64,000 bases of DNA. Source: an uncultured Desulfosarcina sp. (GTDB lineage: Bacteria > Desulfobacterota > Desulfobacteria > Desulfobacterales > Desulfosarcinaceae). The DNA is taken from assembly GCF_963668215.1 (NCBI RefSeq), contig NZ_OY764190.1:3162001-3226000 (forward strand), in the 5' to 3' direction. The notes beneath the pieces are model-generated. The model worked only from the letters and a program-made list of their open reading frames with translations. It ran no database searches and had not been told where the DNA came from. Both the position numbers and the translations under genes were made by a program. Shown piece after piece: positions 25,552-33,923 of the stretch; the first letter of the stretch is position 1; each line of letters begins with the position of its first letter.

Positions 25552-25633
25552 AAAACGGTTGCCTTGAAATCGCAGGAAGCTAAAACTATCATGATGGAAA
25601 AGACGATATTTGCTGCATGGAGAAGATGATCCG

Positions 25634-27025
25634 ATGACGGCCTATGGATTTACATTAGGATCCCATAAGTATCGATTTCGGGATTTAAAAGACCTGATGG
25701 CCAAAGCCAGCCTGTTGAAATCCGGAGATTGTCTGGCGGGCATCGCTGCTGCCACCGAGGAAGAGCGCATGGCCGCCAGATTCGCCCTGGCGGAACTGCC
25801 CTTGAAAACGTTTCTGACGGAGGCCTTGGTTCCCTATGGAGACGATGAGGTCACGCGCCTGATCATGGATCGCCATGATCCGCTGGCGTTCGATCCCATC
25901 GCGGCGATGACCGTCGGCGATTTCCGCGATTGGCTGCTGGCCTATGAAACCGACACCCAGACGCTGCGCTCCGTGGCCCCGGGCATTACGCCCGAAATGG
26001 CGGCGGCGGTCTCCAAACTGATGCGCAATCAGGATCTTATCCTGGTGGCCAGCAAGATTGAAGTCGTTACCCGCTTTCGAACCACCATCGGGCGGAAAGG
26101 GTGCCTGTCCACCCGCCTGCAGCCCAACCACCCCACCGACGATCCCCGGGGCATTGCGGTTTCCATTCTGGATGGGCTGCTCAATGGCGCGGGAGATGCC
26201 GTTATCGGCATCAACCCGGTCTCCGATGATATTTCGGCCGCCACGCAATTGCTGCAACTGCTGGATGAACTGCGGCAGCGCCACGAAATCCCGGTGCAGT
26301 CCTGCGTGCTGACGCACATTACCAATACCCTGGCGATGATGGCGAAAAACCGGCCTGTGGATCTGGTGTTCCAGTCCATTGCCGGCACCGAAGCCGCCAA
26401 TACCAATTTCGGGATTAACCTTAATCTGCTGAAAGAAGCGCATGATGCCGCCCTCGCTTTGCAGAGAGGCAGCGTGGGACAAAACGTGATGTATTTCGAG
26501 ACCGGTCAGGGAAGTGCCTTGTCCGCCGACGCGCATCACGGCGTCGACCAGCAGACGCTGGAGGCTCGCGCCTATGCCGTGGCCCGACAGTACGATCCCC
26601 TGCTGGTGAATACGGTGGTGGGGTTCATCGGGCCCGAATATCTCTATGACGGCAAGCAGATCATCCGTGCCGGGCTGGAGGATCACTTCTGCGGTAAACT
26701 GCTGGGCCTGCCCATGGGCTGCGACATCTGCTATACCAACCATGCGGAGGCGGATCAGAACGATATGGATACCCTGCTGACCCTGCTGGGCGCAGCCGGG
26801 GTCAACTTCATCATGGGGGTTCCCGGGGCCGATGATGTGATGCTGAATTACCAGAGCACCTCCTTCCACGATGCCAACTATCTGCGCCAGCTCATGGGGT
26901 TGCGCTGTGCGCCCGAATTTGAATCCTGGCTGCAGAAGATGGGCCTCTATGATGAGAAACGCCGGCTCATGTTGGATAAGAATGCCATGCCGCTGCTCGA
27001 CTACCTGCAGGAAATTGAATCTTGA
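25634..27025 (+). CDS. eutB: Ethanolamine ammonia-lyase large subunit
   Basis: A 463-residue EutB: FTLGSHKYRFRDLKDLMAKA start, LSTRLQPNHPTDDPRGIA, VFQSIAGTEAANTNFGINL, and the late MGCDICYTNHAEADQNDMD block. With EutC it forms the adenosylcobalamin-dependent lyase that converts ethanolamine to acetaldehyde and ammonia. ATG 25634 follows GGAG at 11 bases. The stop overlaps the eutC ATG by one base. No microcompartment shell, eutA reactivase or EutQ/T genes are nearby, so this is a stand-alone catabolic pair. No cobalamin riboswitch fits in the short leader. Confidence 0.95.
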   Translation: MTAYGFTLGSHKYRFRDLKDLMAKASLLKSGDCLAGIAAATEEERMAARFALAELPLKTFLTEALVPYGDDEVTRLIMDRHDPLAFDPIAAMTVGDFRDWLLAYETDTQTLRSVAPGITPEMAAAVSKLMRNQDLILVASKIEVVTRFRTTIGRKGCLSTRLQPNHPTDDPRGIAVSILDGLLNGAGDAVIGINPVSDDISAATQLLQLLDELRQRHEIPVQSCVLTHITNTLAMMAKNRPVDLVFQSIAGTEAANTNFGINLNLLKEAHDAALALQRGSVGQNVMYFETGQGSALSADAHHGVDQQTLEARAYAVARQYDPLLVNTVVGFIGPEYLYDGKQIIRAGLEDHFCGKLLGLPMGCDICYTNHAEADQNDMDTLLTLLGAAGVNFIMGVPGADDVMLNYQSTSFHDANYLRQLMGLRCAPEFESWLQKMGLYDEKRRLMLDKNAMPLLDYLQEIES

Positions 27026-27789
27026 TGAAACCATCCAACGCGCTTGACAGGCTGAAGCAGCTCCATGAATTGACCCCCGCCCGAATCGGACTGGCCCGGG
27101 CGGGATCGAGTATTTCCACCCGGGAGGTGCTGAAATTCGACCTTGACCACGCCCGTGCCCGGGATGCCGTGCACCTGCCCTTTGATTCCGCGACTATCGA
27201 GGAAGCGCTGCAGGTCCGTGAACTGCCTGTTGTGCAGGTCCACAGCGCCGCAGCGGATCGGTCTGTTTATTTGCAGCGGCCGGATCTGGGGCGCCAACTG
27301 GATGAGGATTCCAGAAGATTGCTGGAACCGTTTCGTCCTCCGGATGGCCAGGATTTCGACCTTGGCGTGGTCATTGCCGACGGGCTGTCCGCCCGTGCCA
27401 TTCATACCAACGCCATCCCTTTGTTGGATCAATTCCGTTCATTAGCGATTGTCCACGACTTGCGCTGGAGCCCGGTGGTGATCGCATCCCAGGCCCGGGT
27501 GGCCATCGCCGATGAGATTGGTGAAATTCTAAACATGCGGGTCAGCATCATTTTGATCGGCGAGCGGCCGGGGCTCAGTGCAGCGGACAGCATGGGCATT
27601 TACCTTACCTTTGCGCCCCGCAAAGGCCGCACCGACGCAGAGCGCAACTGCATCTCCAATATTCGTCCGGGAGGCCTGGGATATCAGGACGCCGCGCTCA
27701 AACTGGAAAGCCTGATTCACGAGGCCTTCAGGCGCCGGCTATCTGGTGTGTTTTTGAAAGATTTGACCATTACCCATCAGCAATCTTGA
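27025..27789 (+). CDS. eutC: Ethanolamine ammonia-lyase small subunit
   Basis: A 254-residue EutC with TPARIGLARAGSSISTREVL at the N-terminus, the HTNAIPLLDQF region, LIGERPGLSAADSMGIYLT and a Cys-bearing NCISNIRPGGLGYQDAA block near the cobalamin-binding end. It forms the B12-binding part of the lyase with EutB, to which it is translationally coupled. The gene ends 16 bases before the convergent yjbQ stop codon, with no visible terminator between them. Length and motifs are normal. Confidence 0.95.
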   Translation: MKPSNALDRLKQLHELTPARIGLARAGSSISTREVLKFDLDHARARDAVHLPFDSATIEEALQVRELPVVQVHSAAADRSVYLQRPDLGRQLDEDSRRLLEPFRPPDGQDFDLGVVIADGLSARAIHTNAIPLLDQFRSLAIVHDLRWSPVVIASQARVAIADEIGEILNMRVSIILIGERPGLSAADSMGIYLTFAPRKGRTDAERNCISNIRPGGLGYQDAALKLESLIHEAFRRRLSGVFLKDLTITHQQS

Positions 27790-27804
27790 ATCTGATCGAA
27801 ATGG

Positions 27805-28233
27805 TTATACGCCTATCAACGTAACTTCGATCAGCCGTTTTCGGGAGCGGTTGTCATGGTTGATGGCAACCACCTGCTGCCACGTTCCCAATTTCAATCG
27901 ACCTTTCCTGATCGGCAGGGCAATCGAAGGCCCCAGCAAGGCGGCTTGCACATGGCTGTGGCCTTTGCCGTCATGCCAGGCCAATTCATGGGCATAGGCA
28001 ATGTCCTTTGGCGCAATCCTGTTGATCGCGTCTTTCAGATCCTGAACCACCCCGGGTTCATATTCAATCGTAGTTAAGCTGCCCGTGCTGCCTACCACAC
28101 AGGCATTGGCGGTTCCGTTTTCAATCCCGGAGCGTCCGATGATGCGGTTCAGATCGTCGGTGATGTCCTTGATGTCGATTCCCGTTCTCAGATCGACTTC
28201 GATGGTGGCAAAGTGAAAAATGGTGGAGGGCAT
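27805..28233 (-). CDS. yjbQ: YjbQ family (UPF0047) protein
   Basis: Residues ~25-142 match YjbQ/UPF0047: GTANACVVGSTGSLTTIEYEPG, YAHELAWHDGKGHSHVQAALLGP, GRLKLGTWQQVV and a final HDNRSRKRLIEVTLIG. The His-rich block is the conserved site. Thiamine-phosphate-synthase-like activity has been reported for some members, but the true function is unsettled. Start 28233 follows AAGGAG and gives MPSTIFHFATIEV. It is convergent with eutC and transcribed from the region holding several palindromes. Confidence 0.88.
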   Translation of the reverse strand: MPSTIFHFATIEVDLRTGIDIKDITDDLNRIIGRSGIENGTANACVVGSTGSLTTIEYEPGVVQDLKDAINRIAPKDIAYAHELAWHDGKGHSHVQAALLGPSIALPIRKGRLKLGTWQQVVAINHDNRSRKRLIEVTLIGV

Positions 28234-28321
28234 TTCAAGCTCCTTCAAACATTGACAGGTTTGTAAAAAGATTTTTCAGGGCAACCATGGAACCACACAC
28301 CCGAAATAAAGTTGTGGCTTC

Positions 28322-28376
28322 GGAGCGGCTTCCAGCCGCGATGATTGCGAACCGAATCGCGGCTGGACGCCGCTCC
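28322..28376. repeat. REP-like palindrome, GGAGCGGC type
   Basis: GGAGCGGCTTCCAGCCGCGAT pairs with ATCGCGGCTGGACGCCGCTCC (one mismatch in 21) around a 13-base loop. It is one of two palindromes in the 397-base space between yjbQ and the small ORF before comEC. The rest of that space shows no gene. Confidence 0.85.
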
Positions 28377-28448
28377 TTGAAAAACTGCGCCCGAGTAGCT
28401 GCCACTTCCTTAGAAGTCAACCATGGCCATTGGTGCAATTACCGCCAG

Positions 28449-28476
28449 GTAGGGGCGAAAAATTTTTCGCCCTTAC
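28449..28476. repeat. Short palindrome, GTAGGGGCGA type, copy 2
   Basis: GTAGGGGCGA and TCGCCCTTAC flank the centre AAAATTTT. The shoulders are the same as at 15036-15063, but the centre is different and again self-complementary. Confidence 0.8.
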
Positions 28477-28630
28477 GACATCAGATTAAGGCGAAATTTA
28501 ATCTGGTGGCAAACCATACCATCCCGGCATTCAGTTCGGCAAATCGCTGTCGGTTCAATCGATAAAAACAGTTGCATTGCAAAGTAGAGGCTCTCCATTA
28601 TACAAACACCATTCAAGGAGGGTTCGATCC

Positions 28631-28744
28631 ATGCGCAAAGCTCGTTTACCCGAGAGACCAATTAGAAAAGTGCCGATGGCGGCCGTCAATCATGACAACC
28701 GCGCCCGACGGCAAACCATCGGGGTGACCCTGCTCGGGGGGTAA
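28631..28744 (+). CDS. Small basic ORF (37 aa) upstream of comEC
   Basis: An ATG preceded by a strong Shine-Dalgarno (AAGGAGGG, 8 bases upstream) opens a 37-codon frame rich in Arg (MRKARLPERPIRKVPMAAVN, then HDNRARRQTIGVTLLGG). It stops eight bases before the comEC ATG; its final GGGGGG stretch can also serve as the comEC ribosome-binding site, so translation may be coupled. I recognise no family. It could be a leader peptide or a small nucleic-acid-binding protein. Support is the strong RBS and spacing only. Confidence 0.5.
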   Translation: MRKARLPERPIRKVPMAAVNHDNRARRQTIGVTLLGG

Positions 28745-28751
28745 ACGTCCG

Positions 28752-31217
28752 ATGATTTCTATCGATCCTCCCACTTCCAGCGGAATTCATTACCGGCCGG
28801 CCATTCCCGTCACCCTGGCCCTGATCGCCGGCATCCTTCTGGGCGAGGGATTGCCGGGCTTTTCCCCCGTATTTCTGTGCATGCTGGTTGCCGCCGCAGC
28901 GGCGGGCATTATCGCCCTGCGGCGCAATCGGTCCGCCTGCGGGTCGCCCCTGCTGGCAATCCTGGCTGCCGGCTACCTCTCCATGGTGCCGTGGGCTTCC
29001 CCGGATTTCGGACCGGACCACATCGTCCACTATCTGGACAGCGGCCGCTGGCAGATTCAAGGACGCGTGCTCGAACCGCCCGTTTTCCGTCTCGGCCGCA
29101 CCCGTACGGTGCTGGATGTCGAAGCCCTTTCCCGTCAAGGCCAATCCCAACCGGTGCACGGGCAGATTCGCCTGACCGTCATGGGCGAAACCGAGCTGGC
29201 CCTGGGCGACCGGGTGGCGTTAGACGCCAACATCCGTCCGCTGCGCAATTTCAACAATCCGGGGGGATTCGATTACCGCCGCTACATGGCCTTCAAGGGA
29301 ATCCACGGAAGTGTCTGGGTTCGGGCCGAGAAACTTCGCATTGTCGGCACCCGCCCGTTGCCGGCCGCCACACGGATCGTTCATGGCCTGCGCGGCAAGC
29401 TCGGTCGCCTGATCGATGCGGCCGGCGGGCCCGACGACAAGGAAGCGCAAGCCGTGCTCAAGGCCCTGGTTTACGGCGACCGGTCGGGTATCAGCAGCGA
29501 ATTGCGCGAACGCTTCAACCGGGCCGGCGTCGGTCACCTGCTGGCCATCTCCGGTCTGCACGTGGGCATCGTGGCGACGGTAGCCTATCGCTGCCTGGTC
29601 TGTCTTTTTTCCTTCTGCACCCCGCTGCTGTGGCGGGGGTGGACCCGCCAGTGGGCCGCCGCAGCGACCCTTTTCATCGTTCTGGCATACGGGATCCTGG
29701 CCGGTATGTCGCCGTCCACCCAGCGCGCCGTGATCATGGTCGCCGTTTTTCTGGTCGCCCTGATCCTCGGTCGCACCCATGACATCCTCAACACGCTTGC
29801 CGTGGCGGCCCTGGCAATCCTGGTTCTTTCTCCGACGGCCCTGTTTTCGATCTCTTTCCAGCTTTCCTTTACCGCCGTGCTGGCCATTGTGATTGGCCTT
29901 CAAAGATTCGATTTTTCCGAGGGCGCCGAATTCTCCTACGGCCGCAGGATCGGAAAAAAAGTGGCTGGGTTCGTTCTGGTTTCCGCGTTGGCTATCGCCG
30001 GCACCGCGCCGGTGGTTCTACATTATTTTAACCAGACTTCTCTGGTGGGCCTGGCAGCCAATCTGCTGTTGGTCCCCCTGGTGGGTTTTGTGGCGGTGCC
30101 CCTGGGCCTTACTTCCACCGTTGTCGCCCTTGTGTTCGAAACGGCGGCCATACCGGCCTTCGGGTTGTGCATCCAGATTCTTCGACTGGCCATGGAAATT
30201 GTGGACAGTTTTTCGGGGCTCTCTTTTGCCGCCGCGAAAACCGTAACGCCGTCCCTGTTGGAGATGGCGATCTACTACCTGGCCGGCTGGTCTCTGTTGA
30301 ACCTGGGAAAAGCGCGTTTTGCACCGTGGGTACTGGCTGCGGCGCTGATCACAGCTGCCGGGGACGGAATCTACTGGTCCCATCAGCGCTTCTGGCACCG
30401 GGACCTCAAGGTGACGGCCATCGATGTCGGCCAGGGAGGCGCCACGCTCATGGAACTGCCCGGCGGAACCGAGATCCTATACGACGGCGGCGGGTTTTCG
30501 GACAACAACCTGTTCGATATGGGTCGGCAGGTGGTTGCCCCGCTTTTGTGGCGCCGCAAGATTGCCACGGTAGACACGCTGATTCTCTCCCACCCCGATG
30601 CCGACCATCTCAACGGGCTGATATTTATCGCCAGGCATTTCAACGTACGGGAGTTGTGGTTCAATGGGGACGCCAACACTACTTGGGGATTCAAGACGCT
30701 GATGGCCGTCTGCCGCGAGAAAAAAATTTCAGTGCGGCGAATGGATGCCGACAGCCTTCCGGTGACGATTGGGGCCGTCATCCTGACGGTTTTCAATCCA
30801 CCGGCCGGTTTCGTAGACGCTTTATCCGCAACCGACCAACAGGACCGCAACGACGGTTCACTCGTGATCAAAGCCGCTTTCGGACAGACAGCGTTTCTTT
30901 CCACCGGGGATATCACGGCCGAAGCCGAATTCAACATGCTGCGGCGAACGGATGGAAACCTGGCCAGCACGGTGCTGTTCGCCCCTCACCACGGCTCCAA
31001 AAGTTCAAGTACGCCAGGCCTGATTCAGGCGGTACATCCGCAAACGGTGGTAATCAGCGCCGGGGCCGGCAACCGTTTCGGCTTTCCTCATCCCGAAGTG
31101 ACCGACCGCTACCGGGCCGCCGGCTGCCGAGTTTATTGTACCGGCCGCCATGGCGCAATTTCCATGCAATCGGATGGCAGACGCGTTTCCGTCAGACCCT
31201 TTCGAACGATTCCGTGA
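28752..31217 (+). CDS. comEC: ComEC/Rec2 DNA-internalisation channel protein
   Basis: An 821-residue ComEC: N-terminal membrane segments and a DUF4131-like part (to ~250), the central competence domain with AGVGHLLAISGLHVGIVA, many hydrophobic helices, and a C-terminal metallo-beta-lactamase domain (VIDVGQGGATLMELPGGTEILYDGGG..., LSHPDADHLNGL, FAPHHGSKSS). ComEC carries single-stranded DNA across the inner membrane in natural transformation; the MBL part is thought to degrade the non-transported strand. Other competence genes are not in the window. The start fits the GGGGGG upstream. Confidence 0.93.
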   Translation: MISIDPPTSSGIHYRPAIPVTLALIAGILLGEGLPGFSPVFLCMLVAAAAAGIIALRRNRSACGSPLLAILAAGYLSMVPWASPDFGPDHIVHYLDSGRWQIQGRVLEPPVFRLGRTRTVLDVEALSRQGQSQPVHGQIRLTVMGETELALGDRVALDANIRPLRNFNNPGGFDYRRYMAFKGIHGSVWVRAEKLRIVGTRPLPAATRIVHGLRGKLGRLIDAAGGPDDKEAQAVLKALVYGDRSGISSELRERFNRAGVGHLLAISGLHVGIVATVAYRCLVCLFSFCTPLLWRGWTRQWAAAATLFIVLAYGILAGMSPSTQRAVIMVAVFLVALILGRTHDILNTLAVAALAILVLSPTALFSISFQLSFTAVLAIVIGLQRFDFSEGAEFSYGRRIGKKVAGFVLVSALAIAGTAPVVLHYFNQTSLVGLAANLLLVPLVGFVAVPLGLTSTVVALVFETAAIPAFGLCIQILRLAMEIVDSFSGLSFAAAKTVTPSLLEMAIYYLAGWSLLNLGKARFAPWVLAAALITAAGDGIYWSHQRFWHRDLKVTAIDVGQGGATLMELPGGTEILYDGGGFSDNNLFDMGRQVVAPLLWRRKIATVDTLILSHPDADHLNGLIFIARHFNVRELWFNGDANTTWGFKTLMAVCREKKISVRRMDADSLPVTIGAVILTVFNPPAGFVDALSATDQQDRNDGSLVIKAAFGQTAFLSTGDITAEAEFNMLRRTDGNLASTVLFAPHHGSKSSSTPGLIQAVHPQTVVISAGAGNRFGFPHPEVTDRYRAAGCRVYCTGRHGAISMQSDGRRVSVRPFRTIP

Positions 31218-31236
31218 AGGCTTTTCAAGGTTTGAT

Positions 31237-31265
31237 TTGACAGCACATTATGAGCATACTATAAA
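31237..31265 (+). promoter_or_regulatory. Near-consensus sigma-70 promoter
   Basis: TTGACA (31237-31242), a 17-base spacer, and TATAAA (31260-31265) lie 79 bases before the first cyclic-nucleotide-binding gene. This is the best promoter match I found in the window. Confidence 0.7.
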
Positions 31266-31344
31266 AACAATATAGCATATCCATCGCCGATTATCACGAT
31301 TGCACCATTCATTGCCGGGTTCATTCCTCAGAAATGAGGCCGCC

Positions 31345-31773
31345 ATGTATATCCGACAAACGGATCTGTTTTGGGGCCTGAGCCAGAACGCCGTAAACCG
31401 TGTTATGGGCATTGCCCAGCGGGAGGCGTTTGCTGAAGGGGACGTTCTGTTCGGCAGCAGGGATGCGGCCCGATATCTGTTTATCCTTGCCCGGGGCGAG
31501 GTCAGCATCTCCATGGGCGACTCGAAAACGCATGTCTGTACCGTTAATCAGATCGGAGAGGCCTTCGGCTGGGGAAGCCTGATCGAGCGACAAACCTATG
31601 GCTGTCGCGCCGTATGCACCACGCCCGGCGTTGTTCTCAAACTGGATCGCGATCGACTGCTGAAGCTGCTGGACAGCGACATGGAAAGCGGCTATCTGTT
31701 TTTCAAGCAATTGTCCCGGTCCCTTGGCGAACGGATGATAAAGGCCTATCGCCGGGTGGCCGGCGACCAATGA
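31345..31773 (+). CDS. Cyclic-nucleotide-binding-domain protein 1 (no HTH)
   Basis: A 142-residue single-domain protein of the CRP-like cNMP-binding fold: FAEGDVLFGSRDAARYLFILARGEVSISM, a GEAFGWGSLIERQTYGCRAVC loop in the phosphate-binding-cassette position, and a C-helix. No DNA-binding HTH or enzymatic domain follows, unlike CRP or protein kinases. The cassette lacks the usual Arg-Ser/Thr of cAMP-binding CRP, so another ligand is possible. ATG 31345 follows GAGG. It is 18 bases before a paralogue, giving a two-gene operon downstream of a strong promoter. Confidence 0.8.
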   Translation: MYIRQTDLFWGLSQNAVNRVMGIAQREAFAEGDVLFGSRDAARYLFILARGEVSISMGDSKTHVCTVNQIGEAFGWGSLIERQTYGCRAVCTTPGVVLKLDRDRLLKLLDSDMESGYLFFKQLSRSLGERMIKAYRRVAGDQ

Positions 31774-31791
31774 TCCATTCCGGAGGACATC

Positions 31792-32259
31792 ATGTCAAAC
31801 CCTGAGATTCAAAAGACTCTTCAGGCATGCGAGTTCTTGAAAAACATTACCCCTGAACATCTTACCACCATTTCGGAATTCGGCAGTCTCGAAGCGTACA
31901 AAGCAGGGGACTACATTTTTCAGCAGGGCGATTTTGGCGAAGACCTTTATATCATCGTCGACGGCTACGTGTTTTTGGAGCGCGCCATGGATATCGGCAA
32001 GCATAAGGGTTCGGTAGTGATCGATGCCCTGGGAAAAGGCCGAACGTTAGGGTGCTGGTCGACGCTGCTTGGTGAGCCCCATGTTCTCATGTCCTCGGCA
32101 AACTGTCAGAAAGATTCGACCGTGGTTCGCCTAAAGGGAAGCCTGTTGAGAAAGTGCATGGAGGAGGATACCCCATTCGGTTTCTTCATGCTCGAGCAAC
32201 TCTGTTTTCTCTTGCGTGAGCGGATTCAGGCTGCTTATGGTGCTATGGATAAAATTTAA
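31792..32259 (+). CDS. Cyclic-nucleotide-binding-domain protein 2 (no HTH)
   Basis: A 155-residue CRP-fold sensor domain: KAGDYIFQQGDFGEDLYIIVDGYVFLE, LGKGRTLGCWSTLLGEPHVLMSSANC, and a C-terminal helix ending FLLRERIQAAYGAMDKI. Like its upstream neighbour it has no output domain, and the two share the same length class and fold. GGAGGAC lies upstream of the ATG. The pair may form homo- or heterodimers that sense a nucleotide or redox ligand; partner unknown. A family A palindrome with an IS inserted begins eight bases after its stop. Confidence 0.8.
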   Translation: MSNPEIQKTLQACEFLKNITPEHLTTISEFGSLEAYKAGDYIFQQGDFGEDLYIIVDGYVFLERAMDIGKHKGSVVIDALGKGRTLGCWSTLLGEPHVLMSSANCQKDSTVVRLKGSLLRKCMEEDTPFGFFMLEQLCFLLRERIQAAYGAMDKI

Positions 32260-32527
32260 CGCGTGCCCGTCCAGAAATGGCCAATTTGCCCGATATCTGC
32301 GTTATACGAAAAATTTTATCCTCGGAATATCATCTATCTGAAGTTTCCCCGTTTTGGGTGGCGGCAAGATGGTTGAGAATTCTCGCGACGTGTAAATATT
32401 GTTAATGATTACAGGCGGTTAATAGAATGGCGGCTCCTTGTAACCCATTGATATCATTGGACATATTCGGCTGATTTTTTAATGATAAGCGTAAATATGT
32501 ATAAAATACGGGAAGTTATGATTGAAT

Positions 32528-32591
32528 GCGAGGGCCGGTTGTGGTATGCTTCTTCTACCACGAAAAAAAACACCAAAACCGGGAGCCTCGC
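32528..32591 (+). promoter_or_regulatory. Hairpin covering the transposase ribosome-binding site
   Basis: The left arm GCGAGGGCCGGTT pairs with AACCGGGAGCCTCGC directly before the transposase ATG, with an inner GTGGTA/TACCAC hairpin at 32541-32561. The probable ribosome-binding site GGGAG is inside the right arm and would be closed in a folded transcript. Several IS elements use such structures to block translation from read-through transcripts. Confidence 0.6.
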
Positions 32592-33923
32592 ATGTTCATC
32601 CTACACGACATTCTCGAAAAACTCAAAAACGAATTCCCGCAGTCTCGAAAAGGTCAAGAGTGCGGAATCTGGTTCACCTATACGATCATGGCGATCATCG
32701 TGCCTTTCGCCTCGTCCAGGACATCGTGCATCCTCCGGTGTCTCAGATCCCTGTTCGGCTTTACCGGGATACGGCGAAAACGATTCTACACGTTCATGGC
32801 ATCTCCAAAGATACCATGGAAACGATTGTGGCAGACGCTGTGGAAAATGATTCCCCAACCACTGACCGGCGGGCGGCTGTTGCTGGCACTGGATGACTAT
32901 GTCAACCCCAAAACGGGCAAGAAAATCTTCGGATGCGAAAAGATATTCGATCATGCTGCCAAACAGAATCAGTCGAAATATCCGTGGGCACAGAATGTCG
33001 TTACCGTGGGACTGCTGAAGATCGTCAAGGGACGATGGGCGTGCCTGCCCTTGAGCTACCGCTTCTATCACCTGAAAAAGAGCATTGCCCGCATGCATCG
33101 CCAAGGCGGGCCGAAATTGGCGTTTACCAGCAAGATGGCCATGGCTGTCGACATGATCACAGATGTTGCCGGGGTCTTTGGTCGAAAGCGGATCATCGTC
33201 ACCACCGATTCCTGGTTCGGTAACAATGGCTTGTGGAAGCCGCTGCATGATCGACTGGGAATATGGATTGACATGATTTCCCGGCTCAGATCGAACAGCA
33301 ATCTGTTCGATCTGCCCGGTCCGCATGTCAGCAGTCGGGTGGGGCGGCCCCGAAAATACGGCCGGAAATTGGGCAATGCGGCGTCGATGGCTGCGTATTA
33401 CAGATCTCTGGCACAGGAATACACCGTCAATTTGTATGGCCGCGACAGGACCATCTTGGCCTATGAGCGTGTGGTCATGCTCAAAACGATGCGCTGTGCC
33501 GTCAAAGTGGTTTGGGTTTATCGACAAACCCAGTGGGTGGCTTTTTTCTCAACCGACATGTCCCTGTCCGTTCGACAGATCGTTGAGTATTATGGTGCCC
33601 GCTGGAAAATCGAAGCCCTGTTCAAAGAACTGAAACGCGACATCGGCAGTGCCGAAACGCAAACCCGTCATCCGCAGGCGGTCGGCAACCACCTGCACTT
33701 TTGCATGTTGGCGACCACCGTCGCCTGGATCTATGCAAGTCGGGCCGAGAAGACACCAACCCGTCGGCATGCAGTTGATGGCCGGAGCCATTTTGCCTTC
33801 TCGGACGTTCGCCGATCGATAGCCAAAGCCGCCATGGACGATAATTTTCGTAGGCTTTTCCCTGGCCCACGTATATCCGTCATAAATTCACTGGTGGACG
33901 TACTGCTGCACATGGCGGCGTGA
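32592..33923 (+). CDS. IS4-superfamily DDE transposase
   Basis: A 443-residue transposase. The DDE residues are visible: LALDDYVNPKTG (first D), IVTTDSWFGNNG (second D) and YYGARWKIEALFKELK, which matches the IS4 signature Y-x2-R-x3-E-x6-K. The gene appears complete, without frameshift, so the element may be active. ATG 32592 follows GGGAG. It is oriented like the flanking cNMP and nuoE genes. The exact IS family (IS4 versus a related DDE group) is uncertain. Confidence 0.85.
   Translation: MFILHDILEKLKNEFPQSRKGQECGIWFTYTIMAIIVPFASSRTSCILRCLRSLFGFTGIRRKRFYTFMASPKIPWKRLWQTLWKMIPQPLTGGRLLLALDDYVNPKTGKKIFGCEKIFDHAAKQNQSKYPWAQNVVTVGLLKIVKGRWACLPLSYRFYHLKKSIARMHRQGGPKLAFTSKMAMAVDMITDVAGVFGRKRIIVTTDSWFGNNGLWKPLHDRLGIWIDMISRLRSNSNLFDLPGPHVSSRVGRPRKYGRKLGNAASMAAYYRSLAQEYTVNLYGRDRTILAYERVVMLKTMRCAVKVVWVYRQTQWVAFFSTDMSLSVRQIVEYYGARWKIEALFKELKRDIGSAETQTRHPQAVGNHLHFCMLATTVAWIYASRAEKTPTRRHAVDGRSHFAFSDVRRSIAKAAMDDNFRRLFPGPRISVINSLVDVLLHMAA

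Noticed and set aside
25552..25633. Possible cobalamin riboswitch before eutB
   Set aside because: Only about 80 bases are available and no B12-box-like sequence was seen.
28752..31217. Long alternative frames inside comEC (for example 30167-31240)
   Set aside because: Shadow frames in GC-rich coding sequence; the comEC frame has all family motifs.
31345..32259. The two cNMP-domain genes as one broken gene
   Set aside because: Each has its own ribosome-binding site and a full CRP-fold domain, so they are two genes.
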